Notes: generated by a model from the sequence alone, not told the origin. Positions 35,707 to 44,486 are shown, numbered from the stretch's first letter. The stretch: DNA of 64,000 nt from Aquificota bacterium (GCA_030549905.1 JAUQQK010000003.1:58401-122400), one strand, 5' to 3'. Program-made: numbers and translations.

Positions 35707-36374
35707 TGCATTTCCTTCTCCTTTATGTGCTGATGCTTTACCATTTCACCCTCAGACCAGTATATGGTCATCTCCGCTATGTTTTCTGCATGGTCTGCCA
35801 TTCTTTCAAAATGCCTTGCCACAAAAGAGAGATGTATAGCTCTTTTTATGTTTCTTGGGTCTTCAAGCATGTAGGTTATTAGCTCCCTCTGAACCTGATG
35901 GTAAAGCTCATCTACCATATCGTCCCTTTCTATAACCTTCTTTGCCAGTTCCACATCTCTCTGAAAGAAGGAAAGCACCGCGTCCTCTATCATGGTCTTT
36001 ACATTGCTTGCCATAAGGGTTAAATTCACATAAGGTTTGAGGGGTGGCTCCTGAGCCAGCAGAATAGACCTTTCCGCTATATTTTCCGCCTCGTCTCCTA
36101 TTCTTTCTAAGTCAGAGACTATCTTGTATATACCCATTATGAGCCTAAGGTCCACCGCCTCTGGCTGATAGAGGGCTATCATTCTTATACATCTTCTTTC
36201 TATTTCTACTTCCAGCTGGTCTATCTGGTCATCACCCTTTATGATTTCTTCCGCCAGCTTAGTATCCTGCTTGTTTAAAGACTCTATAGCTTTATCTACC
36301 GCTTCTTTTACAAGTCCTGCCATCTTAAGCACAAGGCTTTTTGCCTCCTCCAGTTCCTGAAAGAGCCTTGACAT
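35703..36374 (-). CDS. phoU: Phosphate signalling regulator PhoU
   Basis: 223 aa, two three-helix bundles each with a metal-binding E/D-rich pattern (ERIGDEAENIAE at about residue 90; FERMADHAENIAEMTIYW near 190). PhoU links Pst phosphate transport to the sensor kinase. No pst genes are in the window. AGGAGG precedes the start. A Pho-box-like repeat lies 48-64 bases upstream. Confidence 0.95.
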   Translation of the reverse strand: MSRLFQELEEAKSLVLKMAGLVKEAVDKAIESLNKQDTKLAEEIIKGDDQIDQLEVEIERRCIRMIALYQPEAVDLRLIMGIYKIVSDLERIGDEAENIAERSILLAQEPPLKPYVNLTLMASNVKTMIEDAVLSFFQRDVELAKKVIERDDMVDELYHQVQRELITYMLEDPRNIKRAIHLSFVARHFERMADHAENIAEMTIYWSEGEMVKHQHIKEKEMH

Positions 36375-36421
36375 TTTTGCCTCCTTGTTATCTATTTTAA
36401 CTTCTAAATTTAATATTTCTA

Positions 36422-36438
36422 TGTTAAGATTGTGTTAA
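36422..36438 (-). promoter_or_regulatory. Pho-box-like direct repeat upstream of phoU
   Basis: On the minus strand TTAACA-CAATC-TTAACA: two perfect hexamers 11 bases apart, the same layout as the PhoP box described in Bacillus (TTAACA-N5-TTAACA). A weaker third copy follows. A TAAAAT -10 candidate lies at 36394-36399. Confidence 0.45.
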
Positions 36439-36440
36439 GC

Positions 36441-37211
36441 TTACTCAAACTCAAAGAACTCTACGAGTTCCTCTTTGCTTAATTCTAAGAGATATTTGCC
36501 GTTCTTTGAAGATACGAGCTTCTCCTTTAGTTTTTCCTCCACAAGCTCCTGAGGGGTGGCTTCCCTTATAAGCTTTCCCTCTTTTATGAAAAGGACCCGG
36601 TCCGCCAGTTCAAGAGCGTCCGCAAGGTGGTGAGAGACCATTATGGCAGTTGTATTGAACCTCTTCTGAAAGGCTTTTATTTCTTTTCTTAAAGAACTTC
36701 TGAGGTTATGGTCAAGGGCTGAAAGAGGCTCATCAAGCAGTAAAACTTGAGGCTCTCTTGCAAGGGCTCTAAGCAGGGCAACCCTCTGCCTTTGACCTCC
36801 AGAAAGGCTTTCTGGCTTTCTATCTTTTAGAGCTTCCATACCTGCCAGCTTTAAAAGTTCTACAGCTTTACTTTTATCTTTTTTTGGCATGCCATACATG
36901 ACATTTTTCAAAACTGTCATATTGGGAAAGAGGGCATAATCTTGAAAGACAAAACCTACAGACCTTTTGTAAGGTGGTAGGTTTATACCTTTTTGTGTGT
37001 CAAGCCAGACAGAGCCATCTACCAAAATGTAGCCCTCTTCTGGTCTTTCCAGACCTGCAATAAGCCTCAGAAGTGTAGTTTTTCCTGCACCTGAAGGTCC
37101 AAAAACCACCAGAAATTCTCCTTTCTCAACCTTTAGCTCTGCAGAAAGTTCAAATTCTCCGTTGGTTCCGTAAAGCTTTTTCTTGAGGCGTGCCTGAATC
37201 AAAAGCTCCAC
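36441..37211 (-). CDS. modC: Molybdate/tungstate ABC transporter ATP-binding protein
   Basis: 256 aa. Walker A GPSGAGKTTL, signature LSGGQRQRVALLRAL, Walker B VLLLDEPLSALD, and a switch histidine in MVSHH. The C-terminal Mop domain of longer ModC proteins is absent. The start overlaps modB by 13 bases. Confidence 0.92.
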   Translation of the reverse strand: MELLIQARLKKKLYGTNGEFELSAELKVEKGEFLVVFGPSGAGKTTLLRLIAGLERPEEGYILVDGSVWLDTQKGINLPPYKRSVGFVFQDYALFPNMTVLKNVMYGMPKKDKSKAVELLKLAGMEALKDRKPESLSGGQRQRVALLRALAREPQVLLLDEPLSALDHNLRSSLRKEIKAFQKRFNTTAIMVSHHLADALELADRVLFIKEGKLIREATPQELVEEKLKEKLVSSKNGKYLLELSKEELVEFFEFE

Positions 37212-37867
37212 CTCCTGTTTATTGCATAAAGCATCGCAAGGCTTAAAAAGGCAAGAAGGAGTAAAAGGGCTGAATATACATGAGCGGTAGTGTAGTCTAT
37301 TTTTTCCACCGCATCGTATATGGCTATAGAAACCACTCTTGTCTCACCCTCTATGTTCCCGCCCACCATAAGCACCACACCAAACTCTCCCATCGTATGA
37401 GCAAAGGAAAGCACTCCGCCGGTCAGCAATGAAGCCTTCATGTTGGGAAGAACTACCCTAAGGAGTGTGTAGACAGGTCCCTTTCCAAGAGAAAGGCTTG
37501 CTTCTATAAGGCTTTTTGGCACACTTCTAAAGCCTGCACTGAGAGGATGTACCATCATGGGGAGGCTGTATATGAAGGAGGAAACCACTATGCCTTCAAA
37601 GTGAAAAACCAACTGTCTATCAAAGAGCTTATACCACACAGAGCCTATAGGTCCTTCTTTACTAAGAAGCAGAAGAAGATAAAAGCCAAGAACCGTAGGT
37701 GGAAGGACGAGGGGAAGGGAACAAAGAGCTTCCAGCAAGAAGGCAAACTTACTTTTACTGTAGGCTATGTAGTAAGAGATTGGAATGCCTGCAAGATATA
37801 GTAGGAAGGTGGTTATAAAAGCCAGTTTTAATGTAAGGAAGAAGGCGGTAAGGTCTATCTGGCTCAT
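37199..37867 (-). CDS. modB: Molybdate/tungstate ABC transporter permease
   Basis: 222 aa, five or six membrane segments, with the EAA-type loop SLIEASLSLGKGPVYTLLRVVLP that contacts ModC. It overlaps modA by 4 bases. Confidence 0.92.
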   Translation of the reverse strand: MSQIDLTAFFLTLKLAFITTFLLYLAGIPISYYIAYSKSKFAFLLEALCSLPLVLPPTVLGFYLLLLLSKEGPIGSVWYKLFDRQLVFHFEGIVVSSFIYSLPMMVHPLSAGFRSVPKSLIEASLSLGKGPVYTLLRVVLPNMKASLLTGGVLSFAHTMGEFGVVLMVGGNIEGETRVVSIAIYDAVEKIDYTTAHVYSALLLLLAFLSLAMLYAINRRWSF

Positions 37868-38622
37868 TTTGTCTCACCGGGCAAAACAAAGCCATATTTT
37901 ATAAAGACTTTCCTTGCCTGAGGGCTTGACACAAACTCGTAAAACCTAAAAACCGCTTTGTTGCCTTCACCCGCCTTTGTAATTCCATAAGCCTGCTCTA
38001 TCCTTTTGTGTTTGTCCTCGGGCACAAGCCAGTATTTTCCTACCTTCTGTAGCTCTGAGGAGAGAGCCAAGGATAGGGGTATAAAGCCTACGTCCGCTGC
38101 ACCAGAATACACAAAGCTGGCTGTTTGAGACACATTCTCTCCAAGAACAAGCTTTCCTCTCACCTTCTCAAAAACACCGTAGTTTTCCAACACTTCCTTT
38201 GCAGCACGTCCGTATGGAGCGTGTTCCCAGTTGGCTATGGCGATTTTTTTCACTCTTGGGTCAAAGAGTACCTGTGGAAAAGAAGAAGGGTCAAGACCGC
38301 TATCTTTTCTTACCCACACTACGAGCCTGCCTATGGCATAAGGTTTAGGTTTTGTGATAATGTATCCTTCTTTATAAAGCCTATCCACATACTCCACATC
38401 CGCTGAAAAGAAAATATGGTATGGTGCTCCCTGTCTTATTTGAGCATAGCCCTTTCCCGATGAGCCAAAAATAATCTCTACTTTGTCTTCTGGATGTTGT
38501 TTTTCGTACATGCTTGCTATTTCTTTGAGGGCATACTGCAGGTCCGCAGCAGCATAGACCCTAATTAGCTCCGCTCTTGAGAAGCTCGAAAGCAAAAGTA
38601 GGGCAAGTAAAGTTCTAAGCAT
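37864..38622 (-). CDS. modA: Molybdate/tungstate-binding periplasmic protein
   Basis: 252 aa with a signal peptide (residues 1-17). VYAAADLQYALKEIA, then FGSSGKGYAQIRQGAPYHIF, then SADVEYVDRLYKEG match ModA, with the oxyanion-binding serines in GSSG. AGGAGG precedes the start, 12 bases after the regulator stop. Whether it prefers Mo or W is not decidable from sequence. Confidence 0.93.
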   Translation of the reverse strand: MLRTLLALLLLSSFSRAELIRVYAAADLQYALKEIASMYEKQHPEDKVEIIFGSSGKGYAQIRQGAPYHIFFSADVEYVDRLYKEGYIITKPKPYAIGRLVVWVRKDSGLDPSSFPQVLFDPRVKKIAIANWEHAPYGRAAKEVLENYGVFEKVRGKLVLGENVSQTASFVYSGAADVGFIPLSLALSSELQKVGKYWLVPEDKHKRIEQAYGITKAGEGNKAVFRFYEFVSSPQARKVFIKYGFVLPGETK

Positions 38623-38634
38623 AGCTGTACCTCC

Positions 38635-39612
38635 TTAAGTTTTTATTGCCTCTGTCAGACAGTATTGATAACCGGGAAGCTCAGATAAAAACTCCCTGTA
38701 AGTCTTGTCTAGAAGTAGCCTCAAAAAGTCCTTAAAATGGTCTTCCTCTTCCAGCTCTTCTCTATAGACAAGACAGTAATCTTCCCTTTTGAGGCTTACA
38801 TAGTCAAGTCCAAAGCTATAGGCAACTCCTTTGGGACATATACCTGCATCTCCAAAACGATTTCTTATAAGCATGGCAACCTCTTCATGCCCGCCTTCTA
38901 TTTCTCTACATTTTTCTATAGAAAGCTCCCCTCTTAACTCCTCAAAAACCTTCCTTGCACCGCTTCCTTCTTCCCTTACAAGCCAGTTTAGTCCCCTAAG
39001 CTCCTTAAGGCTTTTTCTTTCCCTTAAGGCTATTCCCTCTTCCCACGTAAAAAGTCTGAGTATTCTATAGCCTTCTCCAAGCCTGTCTTTTACAAACCTA
39101 AGGTTTTCCTCAAGGCTTCCAAGATGCATACCTGCTATGTGTATAAGTCCTCTTTCAAGAAGCTCAAGGGCTTTTAAGCTGTTGTATTTTATGTATAAGA
39201 GTCTTATGCCTCTTTCTCTTGCAGGTGCGGAAAGAAGTTTCAAAGAAGGGTCGCATCCAGCTATAGCAAGGGTTGGCAGGCTTTCTTTCCTTATAAAATG
39301 AGCCTTGTTATCTTTCATATAGCCATCTGGCATTTCTCCCTCAAAAGGGCTCGCACCCACATAAACCCATTTATCGTAAGCCTTATAGTTGTAGAAAAAC
39401 CCTTCCTTTAGTGTGCGCACCTCTTCTTCTTTACCAAAGAGCTCTTCCACCGAGGCTTTCAGTACTCTTGCAAGCCTTAAAGCATACTCTACAGAAGGGG
39501 ACACTCTCCCAGACTCTATGGCACTAAGAGTAGTCCTTGGAATGCCCGCCCTTTTGGCAAGCTCTTCCTGAGAAAGTCCAAGCCTTAGCCTGTATTCCTT
39601 TACCCTATTCAC
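38635..39612 (-). CDS. XRE-type HTH fused to periplasmic-binding-like domain; probable molybdate-operon regulator
   Basis: 325 aa. Residues 1-60 are an XRE helix-turn-helix (LRLGLSQEELAKRAGIPRTT). Residues about 90-315 form a PBP-like domain (IAGCDPSLKLL, GSGARKVFEEL, GDAGICPKGVAYSFGLDYV) of the type found in molybdate sensors and some MoeA proteins. It starts with GTG 39612 with no Shine-Dalgarno, about 2 bases after the predicted transcription start. It heads modABC and so probably senses molybdate/tungstate. Confidence 0.85.
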   Translation of the reverse strand: MNRVKEYRLRLGLSQEELAKRAGIPRTTLSAIESGRVSPSVEYALRLARVLKASVEELFGKEEEVRTLKEGFFYNYKAYDKWVYVGASPFEGEMPDGYMKDNKAHFIRKESLPTLAIAGCDPSLKLLSAPARERGIRLLYIKYNSLKALELLERGLIHIAGMHLGSLEENLRFVKDRLGEGYRILRLFTWEEGIALRERKSLKELRGLNWLVREEGSGARKVFEELRGELSIEKCREIEGGHEEVAMLIRNRFGDAGICPKGVAYSFGLDYVSLKREDYCLVYREELEEEDHFKDFLRLLLDKTYREFLSELPGYQYCLTEAIKT

Positions 39613-39620
39613 GACGATAA

Positions 39621-39649
39621 ATTATACATTAAAGACAAAATTTTGTCAA
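39621..39649 (-). promoter_or_regulatory. Promoter of the regulator-modABC operon
   Basis: Minus strand TTGACA (39644-39649), exactly 17 bases, TATAAT (39621-39626): both hexamers match the sigma70 consensus perfectly. Transcription would begin around 39614, leaving a leader of only about two bases before the GTG. Confidence 0.8.
39634..39647. promoter_or_regulatory. Perfect 14-base palindrome, candidate operator
   Basis: GACAAAATTTTGTC overlaps the -35 hexamer of the mod promoter. An XRE-type dimer encoded immediately downstream could bind it and shut off its own operon. It also overlaps the last two bases of rlpA. Confidence 0.5.
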
Positions 39650-40308
39650 TCTCCGCACCTTAAGACCCTTGCCTCTACCTCCACCACACCGTCCTTTATC
39701 ATATCCAACCTTTTGGCTGCTTCATAAGAGAGGTCAAGCACCCGCTCCTCCTTAAAAGGTCCTCTATCTATGACTTTTACTACTACGCTTTTGCGGTTTT
39801 TGAGATTTCTAACCTCAAGAAGGGTGCCAAGAGGTAGGTCTCTGCTTGCAGCATAGAGACCTTCTTGGTCAAAAACTATACCATAAGGTGTTTGTCTTCT
39901 GTGATAAGGTTCTCCGTAGTAGCTGGCAAGACCCTTTAGGTAAGCGGGGCATGTTTTTCTGTCATCTACTCCGCACCTCTGAACTTCAAGCCTTGCAGGA
40001 AAAGGTTCAGAACCAAGAAGGCTCTTAAATTTTTCCGGTACGCATATGCCGTCTATATCCTCCCTTCTAAAGACCGCTATGGTTATATGTCTGTTGGTGG
40101 AAAGGCTTGTAATTTTGACCCTGCTCCCGCTCTGCACCTTATTGCTGTAGGCTCTATCTCCATCGCAGTAATATCCCTTTGTTCTCAACACATCTGGACA
40201 ATAAACCCTCAGGCTTTCTTCCGTATATTCCCTTTTGACTGCAGGGGCGCAGGCGCATAATAAAAGGGGAAGGCTCAGGAGGCTAAGCTTTAATCCTTGC
40301 TTCCACAT
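39646..40308 (-). CDS. rlpA: RlpA-like septal/cell-wall lipoprotein
   Basis: 220 aa. Lipoprotein signal ending at C20 (LLLCAC). Residues about 120-215 form the RlpA double-psi beta barrel: KGLASYYGEPYHRRQTPYG, then SRDLPLGTLLEVRNLKNRKSV and IDRGPF, with the catalytic-type aspartate. The middle region with four cysteines is unassigned. RlpA proteins are lytic transglycosylases acting on denuded glycan. Confidence 0.88.
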   Translation of the reverse strand: MWKQGLKLSLLSLPLLLCACAPAVKREYTEESLRVYCPDVLRTKGYYCDGDRAYSNKVQSGSRVKITSLSTNRHITIAVFRREDIDGICVPEKFKSLLGSEPFPARLEVQRCGVDDRKTCPAYLKGLASYYGEPYHRRQTPYGIVFDQEGLYAASRDLPLGTLLEVRNLKNRKSVVVKVIDRGPFKEERVLDLSYEAAKRLDMIKDGVVEVEARVLRCGD

Positions 40309-40711
40309 GCTTTAGCTCTTCTAAAAGCTCCCTGCTGTATTTTACGACAAAGTCAAGAAGCTCCGCCAGTTCTTCAGGCAGGTAAGGATGGATTAGCTTG
40401 TTTCTCAAGAGCCTTGCCTTTATCCACAGCTCATGATCCTTTATGTATCCGCCCCTTTCAAGTCTTAAAAGCCTGTCTCTTAAGGTTTCCGATTTTTCAC
40501 CAAAGAGGTAGATCTCTAATAAGGTGAAGAAGTTAAGGCACAGCTCTACAAACTTGCTGAACCTGAAGCTAAGGGCATCATATTGTTCAAGCTCTTCTGG
40601 GCCATACTCCTTACTAGGCTCATAAGGTTTGTAAGTTTTCAAAGAGCTCTCAAGGAGCTTTTGTGCTTTTTTAAGGTCCTCAAAGCTCTTCCACAACAAT
40701 TCTCTTTGCAT
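40283..40711 (-). CDS. HEPN-domain protein (HepT-like)
   Basis: 142 aa, all helical. It contains the HEPN RNase motif R-x4-H as RNKLIHPY near residue 108. With the overlapping nucleotidyltransferase gene it forms a HepT/MntA-type toxin-antitoxin or nucleotidyltransferase pair, in which MNT AMPylates the HEPN toxin in characterised systems. It overlaps the upstream NTase gene by 32 bases and rlpA by 26 bases. Confidence 0.7.
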   Translation of the reverse strand: MQRELLWKSFEDLKKAQKLLESSLKTYKPYEPSKEYGPEELEQYDALSFRFSKFVELCLNFFTLLEIYLFGEKSETLRDRLLRLERGGYIKDHELWIKARLLRNKLIHPYLPEELAELLDFVVKYSRELLEELKHVEARIKA

Positions 40712-40967
40712 TCTTTAACAGCTCCCTCATGAAGGGTGTATCCTTATAAACAAGCACATCTATAGTTTCCTCACACTCTTCAAAGAACCTTGCCTGCACC
40801 CGAAGGCTCAGCTCCACACTGCTCACCTCCTCTTTTGGCACAAGAAGAAGGTCTATATCTCCACCCCTTATATCTTCTCTGAGCCTTGAGCCAAATATGT
40901 ATGCTTCCCCTTCAAAGCCCTCCAGAGCTTTTTTCAAAGCCTTTCTTTCGCATTCATCGAGCCTCAT
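40680..40967 (-). CDS. MNT-type minimal nucleotidyltransferase (MntA-like)
   Basis: 95 aa. FGSRLREDIRGGDIDLLL is the GSx10DxD motif of pol-beta-type nucleotidyltransferases, and a third acidic residue appears in ETIDVLVY. The start at 40967 begins at the family-like N-terminus; a longer frame from 41063 would run into the BASS transporter gene. It is the probable partner of the HEPN protein. Confidence 0.75.
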   Translation of the reverse strand: MRLDECERKALKKALEGFEGEAYIFGSRLREDIRGGDIDLLLVPKEEVSSVELSLRVQARFFEECEETIDVLVYKDTPFMRELLKNAKRIVVEEL

Positions 40968-40977
40968 AATATATATC

Positions 40978-41871
40978 TTACTCCACCCTTCTATAGAAAA
41001 GAGAAAGCAGTATGCCGTTAAGGTTTTGTAGCAGGCTAAAAAGAGCAGCAGGCAGTGCCACAAGGGGTGAAAAGTATTTAAGAGCTAAGAGGGTTGCAAG
41101 CCCAGAGTTCTGCATGCCCACCTCTATGGAAAGGGTCTTGGAAAGTCTTCTGTCAAGCCCCGCAAGCCTTCCAAAGGCATAGCCAAGGGCAAAGCCCAGA
41201 AGGTTATGCAGTAGTACTATAAGAAAAACCTTAAGGCTTAATTCTTCAAGCTTCTCCACATTGAGAGATAGCACTACAGCAATTATTACACCTATAAAGA
41301 AGACTGCCATGTAGGGCAGGAACCTCTCAAGCTGTAAAATCTTTGGAAACAAATACCTGAGCGTGAGTCCAGAAAGCACGGGAATAAGGGTTATGAGAAG
41401 CAGGTCTTTGAACATGCTTATGAGGGGAACTTCTACCCTATGACCTATTAGAAGATAAGTAAGTAAAGGCGTGGCAATGGGAGAAAGAAGAGTGGAAAAG
41501 GCGGTGGCACTTACCGAGTAGGCAAGGTCTCCCCTTGAGAGGTATGTTATCACATTGGAGGCGGTGCCACTTGGAGCAGTGCCCACAAGAACCGCACCGT
41601 ATAAAATCTCTTCACCCGCATAAAGAAGCCTGCCAAGGGCATACCCAAGAAGTGGCATTATGCTAAAATGCAAAAGCCCCGCGTAGGCTATGCGAAGAGG
41701 TCTTTTAAAGACTTCCGCAAAGTCCTCCTTCGTAAGGCTTATGCCCATGCTGAGCATCACAAAAGCGAGCATATAGACCACGTATGATTTTAGTTGAGCA
41801 AAAAAGTCTCTAAACAAAAGCCCACACAGGCTAAGGAGGAGCATAATAAGAAGCATAAAAAGGGCTTGCAT
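40978..41871 (-). CDS. Bile acid:sodium symporter (BASS) family transporter
   Basis: 297 aa, nine or ten membrane helices. GAVLVGTAPSGTASNVITYLS and the later EVGMQNSGLATLLA are the two conserved ion-binding motifs of the family. The substrate is unknown; bacterial members carry organic acids or pantoate-like compounds. Confidence 0.85.
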   Translation of the reverse strand: MQALFMLLIMLLLSLCGLLFRDFFAQLKSYVVYMLAFVMLSMGISLTKEDFAEVFKRPLRIAYAGLLHFSIMPLLGYALGRLLYAGEEILYGAVLVGTAPSGTASNVITYLSRGDLAYSVSATAFSTLLSPIATPLLTYLLIGHRVEVPLISMFKDLLLITLIPVLSGLTLRYLFPKILQLERFLPYMAVFFIGVIIAVVLSLNVEKLEELSLKVFLIVLLHNLLGFALGYAFGRLAGLDRRLSKTLSIEVGMQNSGLATLLALKYFSPLVALPAALFSLLQNLNGILLSLFYRRVE

Positions 41872-41909
41872 GCATATATTTTATTTACAAAAACTACAGG
41901 AGGTAGGGC

Positions 41910-42728
41910 ATGAAAAGGTTAGCTCTTGGACTGAGCCTTATGGTAAGTCTTGTCCTTGCCCAGCAGATAACCATGAAAAGACCGCCCAAGTCTCTAGACA
42001 GATACTATCCTCCACAGTCTCAAAAGATGGAGTATCTGAACAGTATGTTTGCCATGAGTACTGCCTTTCATGGTATAAACCTCAACATCAATGAAGGCAG
42101 GTGGGATAAGGCCCTTGAGTGGGCAAACCAGCTGAAGAAGGCTTATGAGGATTCGGCTAAGATGGTGCCTGAGTGGAAGGACTACTACAAGCCACAGCTG
42201 GCGGAAAACTTAGTCAAGGCTGTCCAGTCAAAAAATGCGGACGCGGTTATAAAGTCCGCAAGAGAGCTGGGACAGACTTGTCAGAAGTGCCATCAGGACA
42301 ATCAGGCGGTGGTAAAGCTATTTTATCACTTTCCAAGGTATGACCACATAAGCCTTGAGGACCCCGTAGAGCTACAGAACCTGAAAACTAAGGACTATAT
42401 GAAAAAGCTCTCCGATTCTATGAAGTCCCTGAGGGTCTTCCTCCTGCAGGGAGACGTTTCAAAGGCAAGGGAGGAGGGGAATAACTTTGTGGAAAGGGCA
42501 AGACAGCTAAACACCATGTGCACCAAGTGCCATACTTCCAAGGCTTCTGTTGAGTCTCTGGCTGGAAGGGAATACCTTACAGCCCTTGAAAACCTCCAGA
42601 AAGCTCTGAGCCTATCACAGCCAAACAGGGAGCAGGTCTTCAAACACCTATCTGAGGTGGGTCAGTTCTGCTACAGGTGTCACAACGTGCATCTTATACC
42701 CGTGCTGGTGCAGAACCGGTTAAGGTAG
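41910..42728 (+). CDS. Periplasmic triheme c-type cytochrome
   Basis: 272 aa with a signal peptide (residues 1-17). Three CxxCH haem sites at C124-H128, C204-H208 and C254-H258. The sequence between sites is helical with weak internal repetition, so the fold may be a tandem four-helix cytochrome. No partner oxidoreductase is adjacent. GGAGG lies 7 bases before ATG 41910. Divergent from the BASS gene. Confidence 0.85.
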   Translation: MKRLALGLSLMVSLVLAQQITMKRPPKSLDRYYPPQSQKMEYLNSMFAMSTAFHGINLNINEGRWDKALEWANQLKKAYEDSAKMVPEWKDYYKPQLAENLVKAVQSKNADAVIKSARELGQTCQKCHQDNQAVVKLFYHFPRYDHISLEDPVELQNLKTKDYMKKLSDSMKSLRVFLLQGDVSKAREEGNNFVERARQLNTMCTKCHTSKASVESLAGREYLTALENLQKALSLSQPNREQVFKHLSEVGQFCYRCHNVHLIPVLVQNRLR

Positions 42729-43448
42729 TTAAAGGCTTGTGTCTAAAAAGAGCATAAGCAGGAGACCGAGCAAGAAGGCAACAGTAGCCTGAGTATGTTT
42801 GCCCTCCGAGTAAGCTTCAGGAAAGACCTCCTTGGCGGTTATATAGACCATGGCACCTCCCCCAAAGCCAAGACCGAAGGCAAGATGGTCTTTAAAGACC
42901 TCAAAGAGGGCATAGCCTCCCATGGCGAACAGTGATTCCAGCAGACCGCTGGCAAAACCCACAAGAAGGGGAATAAGGGTTCTGTTTGTTATAAACATCA
43001 GTGGCAGGCTCACCACAAGACCCTCGGGAATATCCTGAATAGCTATGGCTATGGCAGTCTCAAAACCCTTCTGAAGCTCGTAGGCGGAAGCCACTCCTAC
43101 GCTTATGCCTTCTGGTACGTTGTGTATGGTTATTCCAAGCACAATAAGGTAAAGCCTGCCTATTCTTTCTACAGAAAGCCCTTCCCTTCCTTTGAGCGTG
43201 TGTTCATGGGGAACGAGGTTTTCCAGCAAAGCCATGAAGGCAAAGCCCGCACTTATGCCAAGGGCAACCTCATAAAAGCCTCCCACCTTAATACCCGGAA
43301 GTATTAGACTTGTGAAGCTCGCCACTAACATAACACCGCCTGCAAAGGAAAGACTTACGCTCATGCTGGGAAAGGCTTTCCTCAAAAGCACAGAAAGAAG
43401 GCTTCCAAGAAAGGTACCAAGGAGTAAAAGAAGAGAATTGTAGAGCAT
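42729..43448 (-). CDS. ZIP family metal transporter
   Basis: 239 aa, about eight membrane segments. TM4 has the metal site HNVPEGISVGVA and TM5 QDIPEGLVVSLP, typical of ZIP proteins carrying zinc or iron inward. The cytochrome and ZIP genes are convergent and abut exactly. The start abuts the pyrE stop, sharing position 43448. Confidence 0.9.
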   Translation of the reverse strand: MLYNSLLLLLGTFLGSLLSVLLRKAFPSMSVSLSFAGGVMLVASFTSLILPGIKVGGFYEVALGISAGFAFMALLENLVPHEHTLKGREGLSVERIGRLYLIVLGITIHNVPEGISVGVASAYELQKGFETAIAIAIQDIPEGLVVSLPLMFITNRTLIPLLVGFASGLLESLFAMGGYALFEVFKDHLAFGLGFGGGAMVYITAKEVFPEAYSEGKHTQATVAFLLGLLLMLFLDTSL

Positions 43449-43990
43449 CAGAGAAGTTCTGAAACCTTAAAGAGAGAGTAGACCTCAAGACCCTCCGCCT
43501 GAAGCTTTTCTCTTCCACCCTCCTCTCTGTCCACCACCGCATACACACACAGCACCCTGTAGCCTTCCCTCCTGCAGGCTTCTACAGCCTTCAGAGCTGA
43601 AGCTCCGGTAGTTATCACATCTTCAAGCACCACCACCCTGTCGCCCTCTTTTAAAAGCCCCTCCACCTGCCTGCCCGTGCCGTGAGCCTTTGGCTCTTTT
43701 CTAACAACAAAGGGTTTTATGGGGTTTCCTTCAAGGTAGGAAACGAGGCTCACCGCATAGGCTATAGGGTCAGCACCGAGGGTAAGACCTCCTACGCCCT
43801 CTGGATTTAGTTCCTTTATTGCGGAGTAAAGGGTTTTGCCCAGCAGATAGGCTGCTTCTGGGTCAAAGGTTATCTGCTTAAGGTCTATGTAATACCTGCT
43901 TAACTTTCCCGAAGAGAGTTTAAAGACGGGCTCTTCTGCCACCTTTAAGGCTCTTTCCCTTATGAGGCTTTTAAGCCTTTCCCTATCCAT
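43448..43990 (-). CDS. pyrE: Orotate phosphoribosyltransferase
   Basis: 180 aa. The N-terminus KLSSGKLSRYYIDLKQI, the flexible-loop stretch VVRKEPKAHGTG and the PRPP motif VVVLEDVITTGASAL identify PyrE, which joins orotate to PRPP in pyrimidine synthesis. It overlaps leuD by 8 bases. Confidence 0.94.
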   Translation of the reverse strand: MDRERLKSLIRERALKVAEEPVFKLSSGKLSRYYIDLKQITFDPEAAYLLGKTLYSAIKELNPEGVGGLTLGADPIAYAVSLVSYLEGNPIKPFVVRKEPKAHGTGRQVEGLLKEGDRVVVLEDVITTGASALKAVEACRREGYRVLCVYAVVDREEGGREKLQAEGLEVYSLFKVSELL

Positions 43991-44486
43991 TAGCCTTTAG
44001 CTTTTCCTTTGCATATTCCATGAGACCGCCCGCTTTAAGTATAGCCATGAGGGTCTCAGGGAACTTAGTAGCCTCGTATTCCTTACCGGTGCGTAGGTTT
44101 TTTATAATACCTCTGTCTAAATCCACCTCTATCTCATCTCCGTGTTGTGTTTCATCTACTGCCTGAGGGGCTTCCACTATCGGGAGTCCTATGTTTATAG
44201 CATTTCTGAAGAATATCCTTGCAAAGGACTTGGCTACCACCACAGGAACGCCCGCATACTTTATGGCTATGGGGGCGTGTTCTCTGGAAGAGCCAGAGCC
44301 AAAGTTTCTTCCTGCTACTATTATGTCCCCTTCCTTATGCTCCTTTGCAAAATCTGGGTGTTCTGAATCTTCCATCACATGCTGGGCAAGCTCGTAAGGG
44401 TCTGAGGTGTTTAAATACCTTGCGGGTATTATCTGGTCCGTATCCACATTGTCTCCAAACTTCCAGACCTTACCTCTTATTACCAT
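43983..44486 (-). CDS. leuD: 3-isopropylmalate dehydratase small subunit
   Basis: 167 aa. [19 protein letters not shown] and [14 protein letters not shown] are the LeuD swivel-domain signatures (LeuD of the archaeal/Aquifex short type). ATG 44486 has no Shine-Dalgarno; TATAAT ends 6 bases upstream, indicating a leaderless transcript. Divergent from pheT. Confidence 0.95.
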   Translation of the reverse strand: MVIRGKVWKFGDNVDTDQIIPARYLNTSDPYELAQHVMEDSEHPDFAKEHKEGDIIVAGRNFGSGSSREHAPIAIKYAGVPVVVAKSFARIFFRNAINIGLPIVEAPQAVDETQHGDEIEVDLDRGIIKNLRTGKEYEATKFPETLMAILKAGGLMEYAKEKLKANG

